Assembly (NCBI GenBank): GCA_016081115.2
Contig: JABTTQ020001474.1
Span: 1 to 64,000, forward strand
Direction of reading: 5' to 3'
DNA: 64,000 nucleotides
From: Rehmannia glutinosa
Taxonomy: Eukaryota > Streptophyta > Magnoliopsida > Lamiales > Orobanchaceae
Both the position numbers and the translations under genes were made by a program. How positions within the stretch are numbered: position 1 is the first letter of the stretch; each line of letters begins with the position of its first letter. A model generated the notes under the pieces. It had not been told where the DNA came from, ran no database searches, and saw only the letters and a list, made by a program, of their open reading frames with translations. Shown here piece by piece: positions 1 through 11,232 of the stretch.

Positions 1-803
1 GACCTGAACCTTCCTACAATCCTCCGCAATGTAGACCCTTTTCTTCAAAAGTTTCCTCTTCAACTCGATTGAGGTTATCTTTCCTTCACAGTGAGTGTTG
101 ATTGATTTCCTTCGTAGTGTAGGCTTGAGAATTAATCTTCAATGATCTTTGAGAATATTTCGATTACGATTCAAATGTTAGCTTGAATGTTCGTGGTTCG
201 TAATCAAAATCCTCTTCTCGAGTCAATCCTCGTTTTATAGTGATCTTTCAAAAATCTGCCCGTTGAAGAGATAGCTTATTTTTGAAAGTCACTTGTGGCC
301 GTTGGCTTGTCTTGTTGCAATCCTTGGAGTTGCCACTTCCTCGTATGAATTGTTCTTCAGCCTTTCGAGTTCGACACGGTGTAGTGCTTCCCATCGTTTA
401 TTCCCTTGCACGCTTCTCGGGAATGAGCACTTCGAGAAAGGTAGCATGGATGTATTACTTGTTTAAGTAATTCTCTTGATTTCTCGGCAACGGATCTCTT
501 TCGCTTATCTCGACTTATTCGCATTTCCTTGCTTTCCCAGGTGACTTGAGTCGCCTTTCAATCATGGATGACTCTTCCGTCACTTCATCTTGAGACTTGG
601 CTATCTTGAGTTGACTTGATCGATACTTTACTCACCGCATCTCACCGCACCTTCATCGAGTTCCGTCTTTCTTCTTTGCCATACTCACTGCCTTGCAATG
701 AGTCTTCCTTCTAGTCTCCGCTTGTCTTCTCGCATGTTTAGGCATAGCCGACTTAACGGCCTGACCAGCCCTATTTGTTATAATGCAGTTTACAACAAAA
801 AGA
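1..803 (-). mobile_element. Partial LTR, minus strand, running off the left edge
   Basis: Read on the minus strand, this begins TGTTGTAAACTGCATTATAA near 803 and has a TATA box (CTATAAAACG, about 249-240). It then continues as a leader-like sequence to the window edge. No coding frame of note is present. TG start, TATA position and length fit the U3/R part of a Copia-type LTR, but the partner LTR and internal region are outside the window. It could instead be a host promoter region. Confidence 0.4.
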
Positions 804-1230
804 GGGGTGCCAACTTCCTATTCTAAGTTTTACATGGCATTCATCAAAATCTAAACAATAAATTTCCCAACATGAAGATATTCTTAGGTTTAATTTTTTA
901 GAATTAATAAAATAATAAATTATTATTAATATATAATATACATATTCGGGGAATAGGGATGAGAATAGAGAATTCCCGTTTTATATAATCGGAATATGAA
1001 GGGGGATGGGCATATAAATAATGTCCCTGTTCCATTCCCGATTCTAAAGAAGCAGAGATTTCTCATCACGGCTCACATCCCCGAATTAACTAGAGATTGT
1101 CAGACCCATTCTATTCGGTTACCAACGGGGATGGTTTCCCACGGGAATGATTCAAGAGATATAATTCATTGAACTATTAGAAAAATTTACATGTAACAAT
1201 ACAAAATAAAAGCCTAACAGACATATAATC
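804..1230. other. AT-rich non-coding stretch
   Basis: No coding potential. It contains two stretches rich in GGGGAAT/ATTCCCG-type words (about 950-1150), such as gaattcccg and cacgggaatg, resembling decayed MITE sequence. I found no clear terminal repeats. It may be the body of the Helitron ending at 1255. Confidence 0.4.
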
Positions 1231-1256
1231 CGTGCATCGCACGAGCAAAAACTAGT
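1231..1256 (+). mobile_element. Helitron 3' terminus (+)
   Basis: A hairpin CGTGC-ATC-GCACG (1231-1243) is followed a few bases later by CTAG (1252-1255) and then T. This is the plant Helitron 3'-end signature: a short GC-rich hairpin, CTRR end and insertion between A and T. The 5' TC end could not be located, so the extent is unknown. Confidence 0.55.
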
Positions 1257-1310
1257 AATTTGTTAAAAACTCAAGTTTGGGCTTTTGGCATTAGGCCACC
1301 TCATATTGGC

Positions 1311-1435
1311 TTATGAATAGGGTGCATAGTGCAAAGAAATAGCTAATTTAATGGTGTAAAATGCCAAAAACTCAATTTTAGGGTGCATAGTGCAAATTAG
1401 GTGTATTTCCAGGGTGCAAGTTGTCAATTACCCAA
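1311..1435 (+). repeat. Dispersed repeat, copy A
   Basis: About 125 bp containing gtgcatagtgcaa twice plus aaaatgccaaaaactcaa. The same string of words in the same order occurs in reverse complement at about 20175-20300. I recognise no family and see no terminal repeat. Confidence 0.6.
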
Positions 1436-1629
1436 ATAGAGATGATGACTAGTTAATGTTTTTGAAAAAAAAATTGCTTCTTTGGAAGAAAAAAATTCAC
1501 ATCAAATACTGCCTATGAGGTGCAACAACTTGTAAAATAGAAACAAAATTTAATTTTTAAAAATAAATATTTTTTTTTGGGGATAAAAAAATGACTTAAT
1601 GAGTGCGTCTCTACAGGTAATGAAATTAA

Positions 1630-1819
1630 GTCTACCAAGAAAATTATAATTAAAAGGGATCTAAAAATCATGATCCTTTAATCTGGAGTTGAGAATATTT
1701 GCAGAGGTTGGTGTTCTAAATTTACAGTGTATATTCACTAAATTAATCTACGACATCAAGTTACTCTACATATAACCTCATGTATCTCTGCATTGCACAA
1801 ATCTTAAGTATCATATCAG
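1630..1819 (-). repeat. 3' flank of the IDA-like gene, duplicated at 43650-43840
   Basis: This segment lies 19-208 bases beyond the stop codon of the IDA-like gene and is probably its 3' UTR. A diverged copy in the same orientation lies at 43650-43840. Shared blocks include aaaagggatctaaaaatcat, attcactaaat, gacatcaagtt and ctctacatat. The coding region is not part of the duplicate. Confidence 0.65.
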
Positions 1820-1837
1820 CCCAAGGAAAAAAAATGC

Positions 1838-2074
1838 TCAACATTTCCCACCTGAGGATGAAATGAACCTCTGATCAGTTGGCATTGTTTTTGAAGATGT
1901 ATTTAGAGAATTTGTGCCTTTAGAAGGAGCTGAAGAATGAGATGGCAACTTCTTAGGCAACATTTGCTCCCAATTGTATCCCTTAGGCAATCTTGATGCT
2001 TCTGAAATCAAAATTAGAGCAACAAAACACAAAATTATTAGGCACAAGTTGTGCCTCAAAGAATATGATGGCAT
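1838..2074 (-). CDS. IDA-like secreted peptide precursor
   Basis: An intact, intron-free 78-codon ORF. Residues 1-26 form a signal peptide (hydrophobic core LCLIILCFVALILIS, cleavage near SEA|SRLPKG). Residues about 39-56 read MLPKKLPSHSSAPSKGTNS, which matches the EPIP/IDA layout: LPK followed by S-A-P-S-K then N. IDA family peptides are cleaved, secreted and bind HAESA-type receptor kinases at the cell surface, controlling organ separation and defence signalling. The usual PIPP is replaced by PSHS and the usual HN by GTN, which points to the diverged IDL/PIP branch rather than IDA itself. About 20 residues follow the motif, so further trimming is likely. The upstream ATG was chosen because it immediately precedes the signal peptide. 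Function is inferred from family resemblance. Confidence 0.65.
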   Translation of the reverse strand: MPSYSLRHNLCLIILCFVALILISEASRLPKGYNWEQMLPKKLPSHSSAPSKGTNSLNTSSKTMPTDQRFISSSGGKC

Positions 2075-3247
2075 GATAAATTAATGGCTCCAAATACTTC
2101 TCAGAGACTCGTTTTATCTTTCTGGGGTTGCTCTTTTAATTTTAGGTAGCTTTTTTTGTAGCAGACATGTTGAGAAAACCAAGAAGTGGTGCCAACACAC
2201 TTGGTAGAGGAAATATAAAACAATTGGCAGACAATTTTGATATTAGAATCCCTCTTCTAAGCTTATAGCAAGTTTTCTGTGTTCTTGCCTTTGTTATCTT
2301 ATAAAAGAAAATTATACTCTAATGAAATGGTCCCAAGTATTATACTATTGGTGATTCTTGAAAGTCAATTATGCAAACATGAGGGGTGAATGACATTTAA
2401 TATTACTTGTTGGCATTAAGTAGGGGGACAAGTACCAGCTCTAAAGGGTAAAGTTTGCTTGAAGAAGTCCCACAAGAAATAACTTACACCTTTTGTCAAC
2501 AAGAAATTTTTCTGAATACAAGAGAATGAGCGACATTGTCAACACTCTTTTAACTTAATCAATCTTCAACTTCTATTTTCAAACACTACCGATTCTCAAT
2601 TACTTTCTGCTTCCACGACTATTAACCACTTTCTCCAAAAGCAGAAGTGTTTGCAACACTCTCATTGTCTTTCAACGAAAAGCTAGTGATTTGACCATGA
2701 TGCTGCTCACAAATGCAGACCACTCCAAATTAAGGAATCTGATTAATCGGTCCAACTTCTTCTCCACAACTAATGAAATTTTTGGATGAGAACTAGCCTA
2801 CAACACACAAAACAAGGTTAGAGGGTCCCTGAAGTTGTTTTAGGAGGCCCCTTTGATGCTCAAATAAGCCACTGTAAGAAAAATCCAGAGCGCAAGAATG
2901 TAAATCAGAGTAATTAATTGAACCTACTCACGAATGAATATGAAAGGACCTTTTATACCTGGGTGATTGGCCACATGGGTTTGGTGTAATAAAGTGGGCC
3001 GCTTGGACTGTAAATGTAATAGACCTCGAGAGCCGTAAAAAACAAACTGAGCCTCACGGACTGCTCCATAAATTTGGGCCTCACGGATCAATTGATAACA
3101 TTTGAACCAAATAATGAATATTCGTGGATGAATAATTAAATAATGACATAATTAAATGAATAAATATAATTACAATTTTACCCCAAACAGAGCAACCCAT
3201 AGGGCAGCTCTAGCTATTATTATTAGTGTGCAAAAGATGGGAGAGTT
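2075..3247. other. Non-coding DNA upstream of the IDA-like gene
   Basis: No ORF with coding character. The part next to 2074 must hold the promoter and 5' UTR of the minus-strand peptide gene. AT-rich TATA-like words occur near 2205-2215 and 2290-2320, but none stands out. The stretch 2960-3110 is GC-richer and looks like old repeat DNA of unknown type. Confidence 0.4.
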
Positions 3248-3259
3248 GAATAAAAATGT

Positions 3260-3726
3260 GGAAAAGTGAGGGACAAAAAGATAGCAGCAAAAATGTGGAA
3301 AAGATGTTGGAAGATGAATATTAAAAGCAAAATCAAACACTTCATTTGGAGATGCATTCATAATACATTGCCTACAGGGGTTTCACTTCAGCAAAGAAAG
3401 ACTAAGGTGGATATGATTTGTCAAATTTGTGGTGCTCAGAAGGAAAATCTGGAACATCTGCTCTTCTTCTGTGAGAGAGCCAAACTGGTTTGGAAACTTG
3501 CTCCGGTCAAGTGGAATAAATGCATGAGGGCCAGTTTACATTTGCAGGGTGGTGGAGTTTCATCTGTGGTCTTGATAATTCTGATATCTCTCAAGACGGA
3601 ATTCAATTATCAGTTTATATACTATGGTGGCTTTGGAAGATTTGGAATTTGTGGATTTTTCAAAAAATCCAATGGACTGAAAGGGAGATAGTGGAGAGAG
3701 CTGTACTAGAATGGCAAGAATTTTAG
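3260..3726 (+). pseudogene. LINE ORF2 fragment, zf-RVT region
   Basis: Open from the first base of the insertion. The early part shows the zf-RVT pattern: KHFIWRCIHNTLPTG, then CQICGAQKENLEHLLFFC (Cys-x2-Cys...His...Cys). Around 3545 the frame shifts by one: the plant-LINE word WWLWKIWNLWIFQ is in the other frame (3520-3726). A TAG closes that frame at 3724. In intact LINEs this region links reverse transcriptase to RNase H. A GTG at 3266 is the first start-like codon, but there is no native start because the 5' part was never copied. Confidence 0.8.
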
Positions 3727-3732
3727 TCCAAT

Positions 3733-4251
3733 GTGGTTGAGTCTGGTAAAGCAGCTGCTGTGAGGGGCTGCAAGGGGAAAATATCTCAAGGTGAGTTGTG
3801 CAAAACATTACCAATAGGACCAGTTTTCTCTGTGGTCAGTGTTGGGAGGGTTCTTGATGAGATGACTGCTGTGGGAGGGTGTATCAGGAGTGAGGAAGGG
3901 GAGCTTATTCAAGCATGGGCAGTCGCTAGGGATGTTGTTCACAGTCCAGTGGTGGCTACGCTGCTTGGTGTCAGACAAGCTATGTATTTTGTATACAAAC
4001 ATTGTTTCAAAAATGTTACTATATATTTAGATGATAAGGATATTGTGGCTAAACTCACTTCAAGAGCTCGATTCGATCTTGGGGAAGCGACAATAACCGA
4101 GGACATCTATTTACTTTGGTACCTTTTTGATCTTTGTGTGTTTGCTATTCAAGACTTGAAGAGTCAATCTACTTGTAATAGATTAGCACTTCTTGTTAAG
4201 GATAATGGGTTAGATTTGGATTGGGTAAGCCAATTCCCCGCTTGGCTATAG
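3733..4251 (+). pseudogene. LINE ORF2 C-terminus, RNase H domain
   Basis: Continues in the frame of the previous fragment after one stop. It shows the plant-LINE RNase H layout (RVT_3 type): a GGCIRSEEGELIQAWA strand, an ALLGVRQA-like helix and a C-terminal W-x-SQFPAWL end. RNase H would remove the RNA strand during element copying. The first catalytic Asp region is not clear, so the domain is probably inactive. The stop at 4249 is followed by about 100 bp of 3' UTR and the A tail. Confidence 0.7.
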
Positions 4252-4369
4252 TCTCTAGTCATGTCAGTTAAATTAGCCAGTTGGCTACGATCCCAGTTGT
4301 AATTTGCACTTTTTTGAGTTTATATTAATGAAAGTCTATTGTTTCGAAAAAAAAAAAGAATAAAAATGT

Positions 4370-5528
4370 AAACTTTATTTTTAGCCACAACTCTATTGAA
4401 AAAGAAATTAATTTATATTTGTGATCTTTTGGAGTTTGTTTATCTAGCAAAAATTCTATCTGTTTGAATGCATGAACACTTTCACTAAAGTTTCAGAATT
4501 GAAATGCCATATCTATATATATCAGTGTAAAAAATCAGCAAAACTTGTGATTAATTTTGCCAAACTAGAATGTTGGGTATCTATCCACCTAAAAAAAGGT
4601 AAACAAAACGAACAAACCGAATGTTATAGACTCAATAAGCCTATTATACAACTTTGTACTGTAAGACTCAAAATTTAAATGCAAGAACATAAACGAAACA
4701 AATAACAGAATATGTATTAGGCTAAAACCCTAAAAGCTAGATATTGAATTTATCGGCTCAGGGATTGGAAAACTCAAGTAAAATGTAACAACAAATCAAG
4801 ACCCAGAGAACCAAGAGGAACCACAAAGCCTCGCCACAAAGAAGTATCTCCAAGCCCTAAACAAATATCCCCAGAAAATACTATAATAGATGTCGAACCC
4901 ACCTAAATCCTACCTCATACCAGAAACATGATCTTGTACACAAAGGAGGTAGACAAGACGAAGGATCACTCATATCTCATACTCATGCTCACAGAATCAC
5001 ACCTAAACCTAGCAAGAGTTTGAATTTTTTAGAGAGAGAAAGATTTCACATAGAGAGAGAAGATTCAAGAGATCGCTTAGAGAGAGAAGTAAAACCCGAA
5101 GAATGAGAATAGGGTTTTTTTGGGTAGGTAGCTTTAATAAGAGCAAACAATGGCTCAGATTAAAGCACAAGAATGGATGGCCATGATTAAGCAGCACAGG
5201 GTCCGCGGAATTTAAAGCCGGATTACACAGTCCGAATAGTTGACCCGGAGACAAGAGGGATATGGGCTTTGGGTCGGTGGCTCTAAACTGGGCTGCAATT
5301 TGGGCCAAACAATAATTGGATCAAGGCTAACAGATGGGCCAACATTTCCAATATAGATTAATTAACGAGGTTCATTAGGCTAATGATCTATGGTATGCAA
5401 CCAAAAGAATTGAAAGAAAAATGAGATTATTCAAGCAATTATGAGGTTTGAATGCACGCACAAGACAATAAAGATATGAGGTAGGAGTTGGACCTAGGTG
5501 GAGCATTGGGACTTTTTTCCCAAACAGC
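4370..5528. other. Non-coding DNA with a CT-rich leader-like stretch
   Basis: No convincing gene. On the minus strand, about 5110-5020 is a run of ctctctct words that looks like a plant 5' leader, followed by G/T-rich sequence to about 4740. I could not connect it to a coding frame or a known element. Confidence 0.35.
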
Positions 5529-5736
5529 GTGCCAAATTTTAAAAAAGGATGAACCCCATCCCTGATGGCCCCCACTGTCCTTACCCTAAAGTTTCGTGGA
5601 GGATGTGAAGTGCGGGTTATGCCTCAACTAGTCAGGGTCCTTGGGCTGCCGAAGACTGAGTCACCACACAAGAAGTTCTCCTCCACCCTGTAAATCATTA
5701 CCAGAGGGATTCGAACAACCACACTGTGGGTGCCAG
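5529..5736 (-). mobile_element. tRNA-derived SINE, 3' part (split by Athila insertion)
   Basis: On the minus strand this continues the SINE begun at 17606. It has a Pol III B box (GTTCGAATCC, about 5716-5707), a tRNA-unrelated body and a short T tail (minus-strand Ts, about 5548-5543). The flank GTGCCAAATTTTAA at 5529-5542 is repeated exactly at 17607-17620, giving a 14-bp target-site duplication. A T-rich tail is typical of some plant SINE families. Confidence 0.75.
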
Positions 5737-7133
5737 TGTTAAGTTGGTTTTTATACCAACGTATTGAGTACTCTAGACGAGGATTTTGCGTTGTTTTCGA
5801 GTATTTAGTGTCGTTTGAGTCAAGTTTGTGTCATTAGTTGTCGTTCGAGAATCGGGACTAATCTTGATAGTCGAAACTGGTTAAAAACGATAAAAAACGT
5901 GTTTGGGTGGTGAAGATCGCATTTTGGGAGCTAAAAAACGGAAATATATCGAGCAAGATCGAGCGCCGCAACGCCAAAACCCCCGCGCCGTAGCGCGGGG
6001 GTCGAAATTGGTACAGCGGATGAGGACATGGGCACGCTGCAGCAGCGCGCGCGGGCCTTAGCTGCAATGCGGTGGGACGACATAAGCAAAGATATCATGG
6101 GCGCTGCCGCAGCTCCCAACAACTGGGGGCGCAGCGCGTAGTAGCCGGGAGCGCTACAAAGACGCGCGTATGGGCCTGAACGTATTTTGGGCCTTTTTGA
6201 ATGGAATTTTTAGGATTTCAAGCCTATAAATAGAAGAAGGGACGTACAAATAGGGGGTTGGACATTTTGGAGAGCACAAGGGACGATTTTGAGCAAGGAG
6301 AAAGAGTTCGACGAGATTCAAGGCATCTATCTTCCCGGAAACAGAGAACTCCTTTAATCATTCGAATTATTTTTCTAGCATCTTTGTTGAACCCTATCAA
6401 TGTATAATTACTTCTTCATGAGTTTTTGTACATCTATTATGAGCTAAACCTATTTTTCTAGGGGATTGATGTAACTTATGTTTGAACCTATGTTTTGATT
6501 TCTAGTTTATGAAATTTGCATGTTTATTAATCTATTTGTGCTATTTGATTTGATTGCATCCGGATTATCCGATCAATAATTTAGATTGTTTGGCGTGTTT
6601 AATTTGACGCCGAGAGAGGTAATTGAACACATGGCCTTAGAATAGCACAACCTAGGGTTTCATAGAATCGAGAGATTTATGAATCTTTTGAAGTCTGTGA
6701 ATGAATATTCATTGAGCGTATTAGGTTTAATCTATGATTTTTATAGAGATATCGAAATCGAAATCGAACTAGAATCACTTGGCACTCGAGAGAGGAAGTG
6801 ATAAACGGTAGGAATATTGGCTTATAGATTAATAACTTGTGATTTATAAACTGGATTGAGAACATAGGGGATAACTAGGTGAAATCAACCTCTAGAATTC
6901 ATCTTCTACGTGTTTGATAATTTGTCCGAACCAATTCTTAGTTTAATTTTTAGTTTTAATTTTTAGTTTAATAAACAATCCATCTCTTTTCGATTTCTAG
7001 ATAGAATTAAGCTATTTTAATTATAGTACTTAGTATAAAATTCGATAACAATTCCTGTGGAGACGATAACCCAACTTTCAAAACCTATACTAAAACTTGA
7101 CACCGTACGCTTGCGGTAAGAATTTCGCGATCA
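5737..7133 (+). repeat. 5' LTR of the Athila-like element
   Basis: Starts TGTTAAG and ends CGATCA. The U3 part holds a GC-rich block with inverted repeats (5963-6170). This includes a perfect 10-bp stem with a 4-base loop, ACCCCCGCGC-CGTA-GCGCGGGGGT written as two arms at 5979-5988 and 5993-6002. A TATA box CTATAAATAG lies at 6224-6233. The rest matches the 3' LTR almost base for base. Confidence 0.93.
6224..6233 (+). promoter_or_regulatory. LTR TATA box
   Basis: CTATAAATAG, a consensus plant TATA box 487 bases into the LTR and just downstream of the palindrome-rich block. The 3' LTR has the same word at 16626-16635. Confidence 0.8.
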
Positions 7134-7139
7134 AGTTTT

Positions 7140-7157
7140 TGGCGCCGTTGCCGGGGA
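7140..7157 (+). other. Primer-binding site (tRNA-Asp type)
   Basis: TGGCGCCGTTGCCGGGGA begins six bases after the LTR end. This is the standard Athila/Tat primer-binding site, complementary to a tRNA-Asp 3' end. Confidence 0.85.
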
Positions 7158-7262
7158 TTGTTTTATCATATTTTAAACTAATACTATTACCAAGTAGTCT
7201 TAATACTAATCTAGACTAGTTTAAGAATCATAATTTCGTATTTCTCATTGATTTATTTGTTT

Positions 7263-8456
7263 ATGCGAGATTCTGAAAATACTAATTTGCTTCCTTTTGA
7301 TCCAGAGATTGAACGGACACTTCGAGCAATCAGAGTAGCAAAGCGAGCACATAATCGAGCAATGGCAGATGGCGTAGATAATGAGAATAATGGAAATCGG
7401 GTCGTGAATATGCCACCACAACGTGAGACACCAGAAAGGGCAATCCGGGACTATTTCCGACCAGCCATGAACCACAACTACTCTGGAATTGTGCGCCAAC
7501 CCATAAATGCGAATAATTTCGAATTGAAACCGGGCCTCATAAGCATGGTTCAGCAGAATCAGTTTGGGGGGAGTCCAGTGGAAGATCCGAATACACATTT
7601 GGCGACATTCTTGGAGATTTGTGACACCATCAAGATGAATGGTGTGTCTGATGAGGCGATTAGGCTGAGGCTTTTCCCGTTCTCACTCTGGGATAAAGCC
7701 AGACAGTGGTTACAGACGTTCGCACCTGGGAGTATCACTAGTTGGGACGATCTAACTGAAAAATTCATGACAAAGTTCTTTCCCCCCAGCAAGACGCTCC
7801 AACTGAAAAGTGAGATAGCTCAATTCCAACAAATCGACTTTGAACCACTGTATGAAGCTTGGGAACGATATAAGGATCTGTTGAGAAGATGCCCACAACA
7901 TGGTTATGCGGACTGGCAGAGGGTCCAATACTTTTACAATGGTTTGAACGGGCATACGAGGACAATATTAGATGCAGCAGCAGGGGGCACTTTGATGGCT
8001 AAAACTCCGACTGAGGCATTACTTCTTCTTGAAGAAATGGCCACAAACAGCTATCAATGGCCCTCTGACAGGTTAGTACCAAAGAAAGTTGCTGGTGTCC
8101 TTGAGCTGGATCATATGTCGGCATTAGCATCTCAAATATCAGCATTGTCGAAACAACTGGCCATCATGAATTCGGGTGGAACATCGCAACACACCGAAAT
8201 ACCACCAGCGGCCGTTCAGGAGGTTGCGACATTCGATGCCGAGCAAGCCAACTATGTGAATAACCGAGGTTTTAACAATCGAGGTACTCAGTTACCGACT
8301 CATTATCACCCGGGACTTCACAATCATGAGAACTTCTCCTACAGTAATAATAGAAACGTGTTGAATCCACCTCCGGGTTACACCAATCCATCTAGCTCTA
8401 ATGCACCCGTAGGTGAGAAGAAACAGTCTACTATGGAGAGACTAGAAATCGGCTGA
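7263..8456 (+). pseudogene. Athila gag
   Basis: Gag is the structural protein that forms the virus-like particle in the cytoplasm. The first ATG is at 7263, about 105 bases past the PBS. Athila gag landmarks appear in order: RDYFRPAMN, INANNFELKPGLISMVQQN, FGGSPVEDPNTHLATFLEICDT split over about residues 85-125, W-DKARQWLQ, FPPSKTLQLKSEIAQF, WERYKDLLRRCPQHG, FYNGLNGHTRT and LLLLEEMATNSYQWPS. The frame ends at TGA 8454. A shifted frame carries on to about 8575 with the typical LETQMGQLATAISSRQ tail, so the original gag was longer. No CCHC knuckle is visible, as usual for this lineage. Confidence 0.88.
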
Positions 8457-8642
8457 ATAGAAGCGATGCACATATTGATAACTCGGGCACAAAAATGTCT
8501 ACTATGGAGACACACCTTAGATCATTGGAGACCCAAATGGGACAATTAGCTACCGCCATAAGTTCTCGCCAGTAAGAAAGAAAATTTTCCAAGTAATATC
8601 GAGGTGAATCCGAGGAACATTGTAAAGCCATCCAATTGAGGA

Positions 8643-9404
8643 GTGGTACTGCATATGATGGTCCTAAGCTTCCCTCTCATGCCACCCAAGAGGATCCTTC
8701 TGATTCTGAAGTACCTATTGAGAAGGAGTCGAAACAAGAAGAAGATAAGTAGAGCAACGAGCAGACGGAGGCTACCAAGCTTAAATCTGCTCCCACTCTT
8801 GATTCTCATGGTTCTAGTGTCTAACTCACTCCCCTTCCCTCAGAGATTTCAGAAAAAGAAGCTAGATTCTCAATTTTCGAAGTTCTTGGAAATTTTTAAG
8901 AAAATTCACATCAACATCCCGTTTGCTGATGCACTCGAGCAAATGCCTAATTATGCTAAATTCATGAAGGATGTGATGTCGAAAAAGAGGAAGTTGGGCA
9001 AGTTCGAGACTGTAAAGCTTACAGAAGAATGCAACACTATTTTACAAAGGAAACTACCACAGAAATTGAAAGATCCGGGGAGTTTCACTATCCCTTGCAC
9101 TATTGGTGATTCTATTTTTAATAAAGCCCTTTGCGATCTTGGTGCTAGCATTAATCTTATGCCTTTGTCTGTTTTCAGGAAACTAGGTCTTGGAGAGGTG
9201 AAGCCATCCACCATCACCTTACAATTGGCGGACAGATCGCTTACATATCCGCGAGGAGTGATCGAAGATGTTTTGGTGAAGGTGGACAAGTTCATATTTC
9301 CGGCAGACTTTGTTGTACTGGATATGGAGGAGGATCGAGAGGTTCCATTAATTTTGGGGAGACCATTTTTGGCCACCGGTCGTGCATTAATCGATGTTCA
9401 ATGA
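8643..9404 (+). pseudogene. Athila protease region
   Basis: A retroviral-type aspartic protease that would cut the Gag-Pol polyprotein. The catalytic motif is DLGAS (9135-9149) within CDLGASINLMP, and the C-terminal flap region VPLILGRPFLATGRALIDVQ is intact. Upstream lies the conserved linker FADALEQMPNYAKFMKDV. The nominal start is only the first codon after a frameshift; the true reading frame comes from gag. A single TGA at 9402 separates it from the following GELTLRVNEEEV, which continues in the same frame. Confidence 0.85.
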
Positions 9405-10686
9405 GGTGAACTGACTTTGCGAGTTAATGAAGAGGAAGTGATGTTCAACATTTATAATGCGATGAAATTCCAAGAAGAACAACACACTTGCCATTTCATA
9501 GACTTGGCGGAGCAAAGATGTGCTCGCCGTAAATAACTCGACATATTATCGTGGATCCACCGGAAACATGTCTCAACCAATCCCTAGTGCAAGGTATGGA
9601 TTATGATTTTGATGACATTGATTTATTGGATTACGTGTTGTCTCTCGATGCCACACAAAGTTGACACAATCAAAGGTCCAAGGAGAGTTTAGGAGATACA
9701 ATCGTGGAGGAAATCCCGAAGGTCACTCCGTGAGTTGAAGGAACTTCCTACACATCTCCCGGTATGCATTTTTGGGAGAGAATGATACACATCCGGTAAT
9801 AGTCTCCGCTCTCTATCCCCTTCTGAGTTGGATAAGTTGTTGCACATTTTGAGAAAGCATAAACCGTGACCGGGATGGTCGATAGCTAATTTGAAGGGAA
9901 TCAGCCCTTCTATAGTGATGCATAAAATTCTCATGGAGGACACTTACAAGCCATCTATTGAACACCAAAGACGGCTTAATCCGGCAATGAAAGAAGTAGT
10001 CAAAGCCGAGGTTCTTAAGTGGCTTAAGGTGGCATCATTTTTGCCATATCCGATAGCTCATGGGTAAGTCCAAAGGCAAGTAGTTCAAAAAAAGGGGGAT
10101 GACTGTGGTGAAAAATTCCAATAATGAGTTAATATCTACACGTACGGTGACTGGGTGGCGAGTATGCATAGATTACAGGAAACTAAACAAAGCCACTCAA
10201 AAAGACCACTTTCCCTTACCGTTTATTGATCAGATGTTGGATAGGTTGGCTGGATATGACTACTATTGCTTTCTTGATGGATATTCGGGTTAAAATCGAT
10301 TGCGATTGCTCCAGGAGGATCGAGAAAGCCACATTCACATGTCCTTATGGTACCTTTGCATTCGAAGGATGCCTTTTTGGGTTGTGTAATGCACCACCAC
10401 ATTCCGTAGATGTATGATGTCTATTTTTCATGGCATGGTGGAGGAAATTATGGAGGTTTTTATGGATGATTTTTCGGTGTTTGGTAATTCTTTTGATCAC
10501 TGCCTCCATAATTTATCTCTGGTTTTACAAAGGTGCCAAGACACAAATTTAGTTCTTAATTGGGAAAAATGTCACTTCATGGTGAAAGAAGGCATTGTGC
10601 TTGGTCATAGAGTATCTCATGTAGGATTAGAGGTGGATCGGGCGAAAATAGTGGTGATTGAAAAATTACCACCTCCGGAAACGTAA
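9405..10686 (+). pseudogene. Athila reverse transcriptase
   Basis: Makes DNA from the element RNA. The region up to about 10090 is badly broken but still shows LNPAMKEVVKAEVLKWL. Recognisable RT blocks follow in three overlapping frames: GWRVCIDYRKLNKATQKDHF (10160s), LPFIDQMLDRLAG, YCFLDGYSG, FTCPYGTFAF, GLCNAPP and the catalytic block VFMDDFSVFG with FMDD at 10459-10470 (YVDD/FMDD box). The GHRVSH block lies near 10610. Small indels around 10285-10320 and 10350-10410 cause the frame changes. Inactive in this copy. Confidence 0.85.
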
Positions 10687-11232
10687 AAGGGATTCGGAGT
10701 TTTTAGGGCATCTTTGGTTTTTATCGTTGATTCATTAAAGATTTTTCAAAAATAACCAAGCCCTTATGTAATCTTCTCGAGAAAGATGTGCCTTTTTGTT
10801 TTGATGATCTTTGTTTGCAGTGCTTTTGAGCACATTAAGAAGGCACTTATTTCCGCTCCTATTATGGTGGTACCGGATTGGACACATGACCCTTTGAGCT
10901 CATGTGTGATGCTAGTGATTATGCAAAAGAGGGGCAATGTTGGGGCAAAGACGAGATAAAATTTTCAAGGCCATCTATTATGCAAGCCAGGACATTGGAT
11001 GACGCCAAAGACAAAATTACACCACCACGAAAAAGAGATGCTCGCAGATTGTATTTGCATTTGACAAGTTCCGGCTTACTTGGTGGGTACCAAGGTCATT
11101 GTTTACACCGATCATGCCGCTATTCAAGACTCCTCTCTTTGCGAAGAAAGATGCGAAACCACGATCGATTAGATGGATTCTCCTTCTTCAAGAATTTGAT
11201 ATTGAGATCCGGATAAGAAGGGTAGCGAGAAT
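10687..11232 (+). pseudogene. Athila RNase H remnant
   Basis: Badly decayed. The word MCDASDYA (near 10902), the start of Ty3/gypsy RNase H with its first catalytic Asp, is followed by fragments such as the altered TLDDAQ region and VVANHLSRL (11233), which normally closes RNase H. No continuous frame longer than about 100 codons remains. Confidence 0.65.

Larger units (their letters stand above)
3248..4369 (+). mobile_element. 5'-truncated LINE with perfect 12-bp target-site duplication
   Basis: The insert 3260-4357 ends in an A-rich tail (4348-4357) and is flanked by identical 12-mers GAATAAAAATGT at 3248-3259 and 4358-4369. It holds only the 3' end of a plant L1-type ORF2 (zinc-finger zf-RVT region and RNase H) plus a short 3' UTR. 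5' truncation, poly-A tail and target-site duplication are the hallmarks of target-primed reverse transcription. Confidence 0.85.

Noticed and set aside
5009..5308. 99-codon minus-strand ORF
   Set aside because: Lies in a CT-rich leader-like stretch; Leu/Ser-rich translation without motifs.
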